Source of the DNA: Fibrobacter succinogenes
Lineage (GTDB): Bacteria > Fibrobacterota > Fibrobacteria > Fibrobacterales > Fibrobacteraceae
NCBI RefSeq assembly: GCF_902779965.1
Contig: NZ_CACZDK010000037.1
Location: forward strand, 1 to 35,236
DNA: 35,236 nucleotides
Direction: 5' to 3'
In this document: one piece after another, positions 1 to 10,300 of the stretch
Layout of the letters: each line of letters begins with the position of its first letter
How positions within the stretch are numbered: the stretch's first letter is position 1
The notes under the pieces: generated by a model
What the model saw: only the letters and a program-made list of their open reading frames with translations
Database searches by the model: none
Told to the model about the DNA's origin: nothing
Made by a program: the position numbers and the translations under genes

Positions 1-1127
1 ACCCACATCTTCACGGTCGGGGCGACCTTGTGACCCTTGATGATTTCGGCGGCGGCCTGCAAGTCGCTGAGGCGGCCGTTGGTGCAGCTACCCACGAAGG
101 CGATGTCGATCGGGCGGCCAATCATCTTGGAACCTTCTTCCCAGCCCATGTATTCATAAGCTTCGGAGATGACCTTCTTTTCGCTGCCTTCGAATTCGCT
201 GATCTTCGGCATGTTGCCGTTCAGCGGAATGGCCTGGGCAGGCGTAATGCCCCAGGTGACCATCGGTTCCAGGTTGTCGCAGTTGATTTCGACTTCGTCG
301 TCAAACTGGGCGTCGGCGTCGGTAGCCACGGACTTCCAGTAAGCGACGGCCTCGTCCCACTTGTCGGCCTTCGGGGCGTACGGACGACCCTTGAGGTATT
401 CGAACGTCTTTTCGTCGGGGTTGCAGTAACCGACGCGGGCGCCGCCTTCGATAGCCATGTTGCAGACCGTCATGCGGCCTTCCATGCCCATTTCTTCGAT
501 GACCGGACCGGCAAATTCGTAAGCGTAGCCAACGCCACCGTTCACGCCGAGCTTAGCGATGTAAGCAAGGGCGACATCCTTGGCGGTCACACCCGGCTTG
601 AGTTTGCCGGTGAACTTGATGCGGCGAGTCTTGAGCGGGCTCATGGCGAGCGTCTGGGTAGCGAGAACGTCTGCCACCTGGCTCGTGCCGATACCGAAGG
701 CGATAGCGCCGAATGCGCCGTGCGTAGCCGTATGGGAGTCACCGCAAGCAACGGTCATACCCGGCTGCGTCACGCCTTCTTCGGGGCCCACGATGTGGAT
801 AACGCCCTGTTCAGCAGTAGCGGGGCCAAAGAACTTGATGCCGTTATTCTTGGTGTTGTTTTCGATATGGGAGAACATCTCTTCGGAAATGCCGTCCTGG
901 AGCGGGCGGTTGCGTTCCGGGAAAGTGGTCGGGATAATGTGGTCGACCGTGGCAAAAGTGCGTTCCGGGAACAGCACCTTCTGGCCTTCTTCGCGGAGCT
1001 GGGCGAAGGCCTGCGGACTCGTCACTTCGTGGCAGAGGTGAAGCCCGATAAAGAGCTGGCACTGGCCGCTCGGGAGCTTAGCTACCGTGTGGCTTTCGAA
1101 AATTTTCTGATAGAGTGATTTTCCCAT
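1..1127 (-). CDS. leuC: 3-isopropylmalate dehydratase large subunit (partial, 5' part)
   Basis: LeuC with LeuD forms the cytoplasmic 4Fe-4S isopropylmalate isomerase of leucine biosynthesis. The minus strand reads from ATG at 1127 off the left edge, giving about 375 of the usual ~470 residues. Aconitase-family hallmarks are visible: the N-terminal MGKSLYQKIFESHTV, VACGDSHTATHGAFGAIAFGIGTS in the first third, and VGSCTNGRLSDL near the edge, whose Cys is the first cluster ligand. The other two cluster cysteines lie outside the window. The frame is open throughout. A TATATTTG promoter box lies 33 bases upstream. Its natural partner leuB is 33 kb away at the other edge of this window, on the same strand. 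Identification is by family recognition and is very secure. Confidence 0.97.
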   Translation of the reverse strand, partial: MGKSLYQKIFESHTVAKLPSGQCQLFIGLHLCHEVTSPQAFAQLREEGQKVLFPERTFATVDHIIPTTFPERNRPLQDGISEEMFSHIENNTKNNGIKFFGPATAEQGVIHIVGPEEGVTQPGMTVACGDSHTATHGAFGAIAFGIGTSQVADVLATQTLAMSPLKTRRIKFTGKLKPGVTAKDVALAYIAKLGVNGGVGYAYEFAGPVIEEMGMEGRMTVCNMAIEGGARVGYCNPDEKTFEYLKGRPYAPKADKWDEAVAYWKSVATDADAQFDDEVEINCDNLEPMVTWGITPAQAIPLNGNMPKISEFEGSEKKVISEAYEYMGWEEGSKMIGRPIDIAFVGSCTNGRLSDLQAAAEIIKGHKVAPTVKMW

Positions 1128-1159
1128 AGATTTGTCTCTTTTAGGTTTAATTTGCGGCA

Positions 1160-1167
1160 CAAATATA
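1160..1167 (-). promoter_or_regulatory. Putative -7 promoter box of leuC
   Basis: The minus strand reads TATATTTG, matching the TAnnTTTG -7 element of Bacteroidota, 33 bases before the leuC ATG. No clear -33 TTTG is seen at the usual distance, because a heptad repeat array begins 16 bases upstream. The same box recurs upstream of prfC, adk and the regulator gene in this window. Confidence 0.55.
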
Positions 1168-1182
1168 GAAAATGTAGGGGCT

Positions 1183-1331
1183 AGTTACTAGTCTTTAGTC
1201 GTTAGTTATTGGTTTTTAGTCACTGTTATTATAGAGACGGCAATTAAATAATTTACATGTCAATTATTTAACCGCCGAAGCAATGCAATAGTTGGTTCTT
1301 CCTACTGTCTACTTCCTACTGTCTACTAAAA
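1183..1331. repeat. Inverted pair of heptanucleotide arrays with central hairpin (element A)
   Basis: The left arm at 1183-1224 is six in-phase 7-mers of the form AGTnnnT (AGTTACT, AGTCTTT, AGTCGTT, AGTTATT, GGTTTTT, AGTCACT). The right arm at 1297-1331 is 7-mers ending in or containing ACT (ACTGTCT, ACTTCCT, ACTGTCT, ACTAAAA). The arms are inverted in type. Between them, 1239-1253 pairs with 1262-1276: ten AT pairs, two mismatches, three GC pairs and an 8-base loop. This gap between leuC and the lipoprotein gene holds no gene. Confidence 0.85.
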
Positions 1332-1359
1332 ACAAAAAAGCGCAGCTTGTAGCCGCGCT
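1331..1359 (-). terminator. Intrinsic terminator of the small lipoprotein gene
   Basis: On the minus strand a 9-bp stem (AGCGCGGCT with AGCTGCGCT, one G-T wobble) and a 3-base loop are followed by TTTTTTG. It lies about 24 bases after the stop codon of the 150-residue lipoprotein gene. Its T-tract runs into the right arm of heptad element A. Confidence 0.88.
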
Positions 1360-1382
1360 CTCGTCAAAATCAAGTCTTTAGA

Positions 1383-1835
1383 TTAGAACTGTTCAATCTG
1401 GGTGTTGAACTTGTATTTGTCCTTGTAATAGGCGAGCATTTCGTCGCTGTTGGAGAATGCGCGGCGCAGCGGATCGCGGAGGGCCGGTTCTCTCTTGACC
1501 TTCTTGTTGATTTCAGGAACTACGTCCTTGAAGAAAAGTTCGTTGCTAGCCATGGCAACATGATTCTGGTTGAAGTCCATGTGATAACGGCGTTCGACCA
1601 TCTGGAACAAGTCAGACTGGCAGGAATTTTCGGGCGGCATGTGGCTTGCGACAGGCATATAGCACTGCTTGATGTAGTCTTGCTTCATGCTAACGATGAG
1701 GCTGTCAATGGCGGGAATGTTGTGTACCGAGTCTTGATGATAAGCAAGTTCGGCCTTTGGGGTTACGACTCCAGAGCATGCTGAGAAGAATGCTGCGGCG
1801 AGTGCGAGGGAAGCCCAAATGATTGAATGTTTCAT
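1383..1835 (-). CDS. Small lipoprotein of unknown function
   Basis: A 150-residue protein with a lysine-bearing start, a hydrophobic stretch (IIWASLALAAAFF) and a lipobox FSAC at residues 17-20, so Cys20 is the likely lipidated residue. The mature part is hydrophilic, with two further cysteines (in KQCYMP and NSCQSD) that could form a disulfide in the periplasm. I recognise no family. A good ribosome binding site (AAGGATTAGGA) precedes the ATG, and an intrinsic terminator follows the stop, so it is probably monocistronic. A TAACTTTG box about 55 bases upstream of the ATG could be its promoter. Confidence 0.85.
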   Translation of the reverse strand: MKHSIIWASLALAAAFFSACSGVVTPKAELAYHQDSVHNIPAIDSLIVSMKQDYIKQCYMPVASHMPPENSCQSDLFQMVERRYHMDFNQNHVAMASNELFFKDVVPEINKKVKREPALRDPLRRAFSNSDEMLAYYKDKYKFNTQIEQF

Positions 1836-1890
1836 GTCCTAATCCTTTTGTTTGACATTTCTTTTTTTTACTACATCAATCCCGTGAATC

Positions 1891-1898
1891 CAAAGTTA
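1891..1898 (-). promoter_or_regulatory. Possible -7 box upstream of the small lipoprotein
   Basis: The minus strand reads TAACTTTG, fitting TAnnTTTG, about 56 bases upstream of the ATG at 1835. No convincing -33 element was found, so this is only a candidate. The rest of the 1836-2014 gap is AT-rich and shows no gene and no clear terminator for the upstream peptidase gene. Confidence 0.35.
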
Positions 1899-2014
1899 CT
1901 TAATTGTGGGTTGATTTGCGATGGTAGTAGTGTAAATTTGCAGTTACAAAAGACCTTTTTTGGGCTTTTTTCGGGTAAAATGTGATATACAACACCGATT
2001 TTAGTAAAAAATTT

Positions 2015-3526
2015 TTATTTCGAGGTTGGCTTGAATTTATAAAACCATTTGATGGGGTCGATGACGTCGTAACGGACGTTGCCGATGCGTTTTTGCCCTT
2101 TTTTGCTCACGAGTCCTGTAACGATGTGGGCGTGCGGGCCTGTGGTGTGTCCTGTGGTGCCAACGGTTGCAATCGGGTCGCCGGGCATCACTTCTTGACC
2201 GTTGAGATAAAGTAATTTATCGCAGTGCATGAACAAAATAACATCTTCTTTACGAACAAGTGCTATGATGACACCGCCGCGTTCATCGCGGCTGGTCCAG
2301 GCCTTGGCGCCGAACGGTGCTAGAATGCGGGCGCCTTGACGGCTTGCAACGTCGATGCCGTTGTGTTTACGTTGTGTGGGTGTTGCTTTTTCATGATAAA
2401 ATTCCGTGATGTAGGCGATGCTGTCCGAAATCACAGATGTCCAGTATTTCCATGCGGCGCCAATTGTATCTGCAGAGGCTGGGCGCTTGATCTCGTCCGG
2501 ACGCGAGAAGCGGATTGTTGTCCCTTTGGGTGGAATGTTGAGGTTCCCTTTTTCCCATGAGGTCACGCCAAAACCGTTATCTTCGAGCGTCTTGGCGACG
2601 TAATTCTTGATCATCTTCTCGTTGGTGATGATTGCGTCAAAACGTCCGATGGCGTAACGTGCAATGCGTTGCATGGTTTCAACGCCGTCGAATGTGTATT
2701 CGAAGGAGGGCGCAACGGAGAGCTGGTTTCGTTCCTGGATGCGGTCGCGGATGTTGGAATCGCTCCTGTCGATGTCTGTGACGAAGAGAAATGGCGCAAC
2801 AATGACGAAAAGGAGCAGTAACGGGAAGAAATTGCGGATAATTCTCGGGAATCCGTCCAGAGGGTTCTTGGTGAGGATTGAGACTTTGTGGATTTTTTTC
2901 GCGATTCGGGCGAATTCTTCCGGCTGTTCCTTAAAACTTAATTTTGAAACGTTTACACTACGGCGAACGGCTTTGCGTGCCTTTGGGTAGCTGCGGCGGA
3001 TTGGGCGTTCTTTCGAAAGCCACAACAGTTCGATTTTCTGAGCTTCTTTTACGTCTTCGATGAATGCGGCAGCCGTTCTTGCGGACATCCCGGTGACATT
3101 CACGATTAAAAGACGAGCCATCGAAATTAGATTTCCGACATTTTCGACTTGTTCAAGCGAAATGATGCCGATGACTTGCGGGGCAATCTTTTCGAGGCGC
3201 TTGATGTTGTGGTAAAGCGTTCGGTATTCTGCATCCGTTGTCGGGATAGCTTTGGGGCCCGCAAACGTGACGCTTTCACCGGCGGTATAAATCTGGTCTA
3301 TATCGTCGGTGGTGAGGTTTCTTTGCGAAAGGTCGATTGCCTGGAAGGGGGCGTTGCCTGTTAATGGGCGTTTCCCCGAAAAGTCAATTACAACAAAACG
3401 CGCACCGGCGTTAAGTGCCAGTGCGAATTTGTGCAAGGCTTCTGTGGGTAAAACGTCTTCGTCAGAGATGGCGAAAAGCGTGAACCCGCCTTGGTTGTAA
3501 AGGTTTTCTAGGACCTTTCTCTGCAT
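2015..3526 (-). CDS. Membrane-anchored M23 (LytM-type) metallopeptidase with cytoplasmic N-terminal domain
   Basis: A 503-residue protein. Residues 1-180 resemble an alpha/beta domain of the ParA/MinD/BY-kinase kind (VVIDFSG, VIGIISLEQVENV, LLIVNVTGMSA) but have no P-loop. Residues 180-230 are basic, 232-250 are a single transmembrane helix (FFPLLLLFVIVAPFLFV), and the rest is periplasmic. The C-terminal peptidase has the zinc and catalytic motifs H388-N-G-I-D392, H434 in FMHCDKL, and H465-A-H467 in GPHAHI, so it should be an active zinc endopeptidase cutting peptidoglycan cross-bridges. It follows the 135-residue gene with three bases between stop and start, so the two are surely co-transcribed. 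The fusion suggests cytoplasmic control of wall cleavage; that is inference. The peptidase call is secure; the N-terminal fold is tentative. Confidence 0.9.
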   Translation of the reverse strand: MQRKVLENLYNQGGFTLFAISDEDVLPTEALHKFALALNAGARFVVIDFSGKRPLTGNAPFQAIDLSQRNLTTDDIDQIYTAGESVTFAGPKAIPTTDAEYRTLYHNIKRLEKIAPQVIGIISLEQVENVGNLISMARLLIVNVTGMSARTAAAFIEDVKEAQKIELLWLSKERPIRRSYPKARKAVRRSVNVSKLSFKEQPEEFARIAKKIHKVSILTKNPLDGFPRIIRNFFPLLLLFVIVAPFLFVTDIDRSDSNIRDRIQERNQLSVAPSFEYTFDGVETMQRIARYAIGRFDAIITNEKMIKNYVAKTLEDNGFGVTSWEKGNLNIPPKGTTIRFSRPDEIKRPASADTIGAAWKYWTSVISDSIAYITEFYHEKATPTQRKHNGIDVASRQGARILAPFGAKAWTSRDERGGVIIALVRKEDVILFMHCDKLLYLNGQEVMPGDPIATVGTTGHTTGPHAHIVTGLVSKKGQKRIGNVRYDVIDPIKWFYKFKPTSK

Positions 3527-3529
3527 GCC

Positions 3530-3937
3530 TTACTTGGCGGCACCGCGCGGGTAGGAGTAGCCAGAAGGAGGAGCGGCGACGAACTTGTCAACCTGGAGGT
3601 AAAGTTCTTCAGCGGATGCGGCCGGGTTGAAGAAAATTTCCTGATTGCGGTTCTGGCTGCGGCCCTTGATGGGTTCGTTGCGGCGGCCACGGCTAACAAT
3701 GCCGAGCGGGAGCACTTCCAAGAGCGGCAAAAGGCCGAAGTAGCGGAAAAGGCTGAAGTTCTTCTGCCATGTGGTGCGTTCTGCCAAAATTGCAAAGGTC
3801 CCTTCAATGATGGACTTGCTCTGGAGAAGGTCTTCAGAAGTCATCGTCACGAGTTCGTGATTGGTGGGGAAGTTGTTCTGGAAGTTTACCATGTCGCCTT
3901 TGAGATAGTTGGCGTCACAAAGGAATACGAATTTCAT
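3530..3937 (-). CDS. Small Rossmann-like hypothetical protein co-transcribed with the M23 peptidase
   Basis: A 135-residue soluble protein without a signal peptide. Its pattern of MKFVFLCDANYLKGD, HELVTMTSEDLL, GTFAILAE and a C-terminal AEELYLQVDKFVA alternates strands and helices like a receiver (CheY-like) or similar flavodoxin fold, but I cannot place it in a family. A CAGGAAAAA ribosome binding site precedes the ATG. The peptidase gene starts three bases after its stop, so the pair forms an operon. A role as cytoplasmic partner of the N-terminal domain of the peptidase is plausible from context only. Confidence 0.8.
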   Translation of the reverse strand: MKFVFLCDANYLKGDMVNFQNNFPTNHELVTMTSEDLLQSKSIIEGTFAILAERTTWQKNFSLFRYFGLLPLLEVLPLGIVSRGRRNEPIKGRSQNRNQEIFFNPAASAEELYLQVDKFVAAPPSGYSYPRGAAK

Positions 3938-4372
3938 TGTTTTTCCTGGTTAGATTTGGTTTATTTTTAAATAATAGTTTTTTTTGTCGAATTTTGCCAT
4001 AATTTGAGGGGTGTTTGCTGGCTATGAATTCCCCAAAATCGGCTCTTTTACAAAAATTTTACATTCAACAGTGGCACTTTTGGGTGTTTAAAGTGTTTAT
4101 ACCTTTATTTCCAAGCTTCAATTGCGTTTATTGGGCGAAAAGAGAGAGCCTTAGCTTTGTGTTAAGTGCATTTCGTAAGTCGTTGATTTTTCGTAAGTTA
4201 TGCAAATTGGGAAAATTTGCTGGACAAATGTGTCGTTTTTTGTTATGAAAAAACATTAATGGCGATTGAGAAAATATTTATGAAATGCGTTATATTTATA
4301 GACGTTTTTAAGGACGTTTTGAAAAATTTCATTGGGAAATTTTGATTGCGTGTATGGTATCGGAGATTGAAA
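3938..4372. other. Divergent intergenic region, AT-rich, no gene
   Basis: About 435 bases lie between two divergent transcription units. The 77-codon open frame at 4015-4248 has no ribosome binding site and no recognisable product, so I do not call it a gene. Near the right end TATATTTA (about 4288) is a possible -7 box for the giant gene. A direct repeat of GACGTTTT follows, and an 8-bp hairpin (AAAATTTC at 4323-4330 with GAAATTTT at 4336-4343) lies just before the ribosome binding site. The hairpin falls in the presumed 5' leader and could affect translation or stability. Confidence 0.5.
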
Positions 4373-7300
4373 ATGAATAAGTTGAAGATGTCTATGGCGA
4401 CCTTGCTTGCTTCGGCGAGCGTGATAGCAACATCATCGTTTGCACAAAATCCAGCACCTGCGGCACCTGCTCCACAGCCGGCTCCAGCCCCAGCTGCGCC
4501 TGTGAATGAGCCTGCTCCCGAACCCGCACCGGCGGTTGCAAATGAAGCTCCTCAGATTGGTGGAATTCCTGGCGAATCTATTTTGGAAGGTGGTGTTTTT
4601 TCGAAGATTAAACTCGACAATTTTGTAACGGACGATATGGATCAGCCTTCGCAGATTCGTTGGAAGGCGAGTGGCAATAAGAACCTCAGGGTGACGATTA
4701 CTCCGGACCATACGGTTGAAATTGTAACGCCAAATCCTCTTTGGAACGGCTCTGAAGATATCACTTTTACAGCAACAGACTCTAGGGGCGCTTCGGCTTC
4801 TGAAACGGTGAACTTTACGGTTGAATCTGTGAATAATCCGCCGGTGGTGTCGCAAATCCCGAGCCAGGTTATTGAAGAAGGCAAGCTGTTTGCAAAGGTT
4901 CGCTTGGACGATTTTGTAAATGACCCGGACCACAAAAAAGACCAGATTACGTGGGATACCGAAATTGTTCCGGCTGGCGGTCCTCAGGCTGATGGTGATT
5001 TGTCTGTAACGATTGACGGAAACCGCGTGGCAACGATTGTGGTTCCCGATAAGCACTGGTATGGCGCCGCTCGAATCAAGTTCATCGCCAATGACCCGGA
5101 TTACGGTAGCGATAACAAGACGGCTGCCTTTACGGTCTCGCCGATTAACGATCCTCCGGTATTTACAAAGAAGATCCCTGACCAGATTATCGACGAAAAG
5201 AATCAGTTCGACATGATTTCGCTTGTAGATTATGTCAATGACCCCGATGATGACGTCATGAAACTCAAGTGGGCCGTGTCGGGCAACAAGGATTTGAAGA
5301 TTGAACTCGACAAGTACGGTTCTGCGATTGTGACCATTCCGAACGAGTATTGGAACGGTCAGGAACGCGTAACGTTTATCGTGACCGACGCAGCGGGCGC
5401 TTCTGCAAAGCAGGATGTTTTGTTCAAGGTCAATTCTCAGAATGATGCTCCTGAATTTATCCAAAATATCCCGGACCAGACGATTGATGAAAAGCAAGAA
5501 TTTGCTCCGATTCAGTTGGGCCAGTATGTCAAGGATCCGGACCACCGCATCGAAATGCTCAAGTGGGCTGTTTCTGGTGCAAAGGACCTGAAGGTTTCTG
5601 TTTCTGGCGGTGTTGCGACAATTCGCATTCCGAACAAAATGTGGAATGGCTCAGAATCCATCAAGTTCAAGGCTACGGACCCGGAAGGCGCTTCTGCTGA
5701 AAGCGAAGCCATGTTTACGGTCAATTCTGTCAATGACTTGCCGAAGTTCATTCGTCCGATTCCGAACCAGAACATCAACGAAAAGCAACAGTTCACCAAG
5801 ATCAAGCTTGATGACTTTGTCAAGGATGAAGACCACAAGAATTCTGAACTTTCTTGGGATGTCGAAGTCAAGCACCAGGGCCAAATGCCGGAAACGGGAA
5901 CGCTCAATGTCTCTATCGACGAACAGCATGTGGCAACGGTTGAAATCCCGGACCCGAGCTGGTTTGGCAATACGATTGCAACGTTCACTGTGATGGACCC
6001 GGAAGGCGGTTCTGCTAAGCAGGATGTCGCTTTGAACGTTCGCTCTGTGAACGACCCACCGATTTTCAAGAAAATTGCTGACCAGACGATTGACGAAAAG
6101 AATGAATTTTCTTCGTTTATCTTGGACGATTACTTGAGCGATGCCGACCACGACTTCTCCAAGCTCAAAGTTGAAGTGACTGGCAATCGCGATCTCAAGG
6201 TCAATATCGACAACAGGTCCCACGAAGTTTCCGTGAAGATTCCGCACGAACAGTGGAATGGTTCTGAAACTTTGACCTTTACGGCAACAGACCCGGAAGG
6301 CGCTCGTGCAACGACGAATGCGAAGTTCACGGTAAAGGCTATTAACGATCCTCCGGTCATGAGGGATATCCGCGAACAGACCATCAAGGAAAAAGGCGAA
6401 TTCCAGCCGGTTGAACTGGATAACTATGTTGAAGATCCGGATCATGCCAAGAATCGCCTCAAGTGGACGATTACAGGCAACAAGGAACTCAAGGTTGCTG
6501 TAGATGGTGGCCATAATGCCCGTATCACTCCGCCGTCTGCACAGTGGCATGGTGCCGAAGCTATTACGTTCAAGGTTTGTGACCCGGACAATGCTTGCGA
6601 CGAACGCACGGTCAACTTTACGGTTGAATCTGTGAACGATTTGCCGGTGTTTGTAAGACAAGTTATGCCGCAGTCCATTCGCGAAAAGGGCCAGTTCCAG
6701 CCGATCAAGCTTGGCGACATGGTAAAGGATATGGATAACAAGCTCTCTGAACTTACGTTTGCCGTTTCTTCGAAGCCGGCCGCGGGTTCCAAGAAAAGAG
6801 AATCTGAGCTGAAGGTCAATATCGATGCGAACAAGGTGGCAACGATTGTCATCCCGAACAAGTACTGGAATGGCGCCGAAGAAATCACGTTCACCGTAAC
6901 GGACCCGGAAGGCGCTAAGGCTACTTCGTCGGCTCTCTTTACAGTAGAATCTGTGAACGACCTTCCGGAAATCAAGCAGGTTGCAGACCAGACTATTCAA
7001 GAAAAGGGTGAATTCAAGCCGTTCAATGTTTCTGAACTCATTTCGGACCCGGATGACCGCTTTGAAGATTTGAAGGTGGACTTCACTGGCAATAAGGACC
7101 TCAAGGTTGAAATGTCCAAGACGGGCATGGTGACGGTGAAGACGCCGAACAAGATGTGGAACGGTGCTGAAAAGATTACGTTCACGGTGACAGATGCTGC
7201 TGGCGCCAAGGCTCGTACGACGGCAACATTCACGGTTGTTTCTGTGAACGATCCGCCAATCATGAAGGAAATTGCAAGCCAGACTGTTAAGGAAAAAGAA

Positions 7301-10300
7301 TCGTTCAAGCCGATTGAACTTGACAATTTTGTTGAAGACCTTGACCATGCCAAGAATCGCCTTAAGTGGAAGTTCGAAGGCAACAAGGATCTCCGCATTT
7401 CTATGGACCCGACGCACAAGGTGACGGTTACTCCGCCGAACGTGAGCTGGAATGGTTCCGAAAAGATTCGCTTTACCGTAACGGACCCGGATGGCGCCTC
7501 GGATAGCAAGGAAGTGACATTTACCGTTCTTTCTGTGAACGATGCTCCTGAATTTGTACGCGATTTGCGCGACCAGTCCATTGACGAAAAGAAACAGTTC
7601 CAGCCGATTAAGCTTGCGGACTTTGTCAAGGACCCGGACCACAAGATTAGCGAACTCAAGTGGACATTCAAGGTTAGCCCGATTAGCCAGGGCTCTAAGA
7701 AAAAGGGCAAAGACGATGGTGAAGAAACTTCGGGCCTTCGCGTAACTGTCGATGCCGCTGGCGTTGCTACGGTGAACATCCCGAACAAGTACTGGCACGG
7801 TGCTGCAAACATCACGTTTACGGCTACGGACCCGGAAGGTGCTTCTGCAAGCAAGACTGCTCGCTTTGAAGTGCGCTCCGTGAACGATGCTCCGGTGATT
7901 GCTGCAACAGCACCGACTGGCGAAACGATTCTCGAAGGTGGCCGTTTCAAGACGATTGATCTTTCGACTCTCGCTGATGACCCGGACCACCCGGCCTCTT
8001 CGCTCAAGTGGGAAGTTTCTGGCAATAGAGACCTCAAGGTGGACATCCGCAAGGATAACACTGTGATTATTTCTGTTCCGGATAAGCAGTGGAGCGGCAA
8101 GGAAAACATGACGTTCTCCGTGACGGACCCAGAAGGCGCTTATGCCCGCCACAAGATGCTCTTTGAAGTCACTCGCGTGAACGATCCTCCTGCATTTGTA
8201 AAGCGCATTCCTGACCAGAAGATCAAGGAAAAGGAAACGTTCAAGCAGATTAAGCTCGATGAATTTGTGAAGGACCCGGATAACAAGCCGAATGAACTTC
8301 GCTGGAAGATTACGGGTGCAAAGCAACTCAAGGCCGAAATTTCTCCGAGCCGCGTTCTTACCGTTACTGCTCCCAATAAGGATTTCTGGTGTGCTCCTGA
8401 AATGATGATTCTCGAAGTGAGCGACCCGGATGGTGCAAAGACTTCGCAGTCCATCACGTTCGAAATTACTTCTGTGAACGATCCTCCGGTTTTGAGAGAT
8501 ATTCCGCCGCAGAGAATCCGCGAAAAGGGCCAGTTCAAGGATATTGACTTGAGCAAGCTTGTCCGCGACCCGGATAATGCCTTGGATCAGCTTTCTTGGT
8601 CTGTCAAGGTCAACAAACCAGAATCTGAAGCCAAGAAGAGCAAGAAGGGCAAAAAAGGCAAGAAGGATGATGACGATGAAGACGAACCTGTTGTAAAGGA
8701 TCCGTTTAGCGTTGTTATTTACAAGGGTGGTCTCGCTCATATTGAAATTGCCGATAAGTACTGGCATGGCGAACGCAATGTTATGTTCACCGTGAAGGAC
8801 CCGGATGGTGCAACGGATTCCAAGACTGTTAATTTTGTTGTGGAATCTGTGAACGATGCTCCGGCAATTAGACCGATTCTTGCTCAGACAATCAAGGAAA
8901 AGGAACAGTTTGAACCGATCGACTTGACGAAGTTCGTGTCGGATTCGGATCATCCGTTGAGCTCCCTCAAGTTCGAAATTGCTCCGACTCGCGCGCTCAA
9001 GGCTTCGATTAATGCTAAAAAGCAGCTTGTTGTTTCGACTCCGGACAAGTACTGGAGTGGCTCTGAAAAGATTCGCCTTGATGTGACGGACCCGGAAGGT
9101 GCAAGAGCTTCTCAGCAGATTGAATTCAGTGTGACTCCGGTGAACGACCCGCCGGTGATTGTGAAGGATATTCCTGGCCAAAAGATCAAGGAAAAGGAAA
9201 GATTCACGATGGTGGACTTGACCCAGATCGTTAAGGATCCGGACAACAAGCCTAATGAACTCAAGTGGTCTGTAGCTGGAAATAACGAACTCACTGTGGA
9301 TATCAAGAATGGACGTGCAACAGTGACTACGCCGAATCCGAACTGGTTCGGTAAGGAAACGCTCACGTTTACGGTCATGGACCCGGCTGGTGATAAGCAG
9401 TCTACCAAGGCTACATTCGAAGTGGTTCCGGTGAACGACCCGCCGAAGTTTAAACCAGTTCCGCCGCAAGTCATTGAAGAAAAGAAGACGTTCCCGGCTA
9501 TCGACTTGGCTAAGTTTGTGACGGACCCGGATAACTCCCTTGCTGAACTCAAGTGGTCCATTGATGGTGAAAATCCGTTTGCTTCTTCTGCTTCGACAAA
9601 GTCCCACAAGAAGGACAAGAAAAAAGACAAGAAGAAAAAGAAGCATGTTGAAGAAGAACCTGCTCCGAAGTTCGGAAAGCATGAACTCAAGTACAATATT
9701 AGTGACAGGGGTATTCTCACGGTTGAAATCCCGGACAAGTATTGGAATGGCACAGAAACGATAACTGTCAACGTGTATGACCCGAGCAAGGAAAAGGCTT
9801 CTACAGAAATTCGCTTTACGGTGAAGTCTGTGAACGACGTTCCGGTTGTGAAGGAAATTCCGGGACAGACGACTCTTGAAGGCAAGGCTTTCAAGTCTAT
9901 CAATCTTGATGACTATGTAACAGATCCGGACCACAAGAAGAGCGAAATCAGATGGACCGTTTCTGGCGCTAAGAACCTCGATGTGAGAATCAACGGTTCT
10001 CATGTGGCTGAAATCAAGCCGAGAAGAGATAACTGGTTTGGTGACGAAACGATTATCTTTACGGCTACTGACCCGGCTGGCGGTACGGACAAGTCTGTTG
10101 TCAAGTTCTTTGTGAAGCATGTGAATGCACCTCCGGTCATGCGCGACATTCCTGACTTTACCATCAGGGAAAACCAGAATGAAGGCGTGATTGCTACGAT
10201 TAAGCTCGACCAGTATGCCCGCGATAAGGATCACAACTTCGATGACCTCAAGTGGAAATTTACGGGTCAAAAGCAGTTGCAGGTGACTTACGACAAGGCT

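Noticed and set aside
30-1118. A 362-codon plus-strand frame
   Set aside because: It is antisense to leuC, which matches its family residue for residue. No ribosome binding site or family match is seen for the plus frame.
4015-4248. A 77-codon plus-strand frame in the divergent gap
   Set aside because: It has no ribosome binding site, no recognisable product and an AT-rich composition like the surrounding non-coding DNA.
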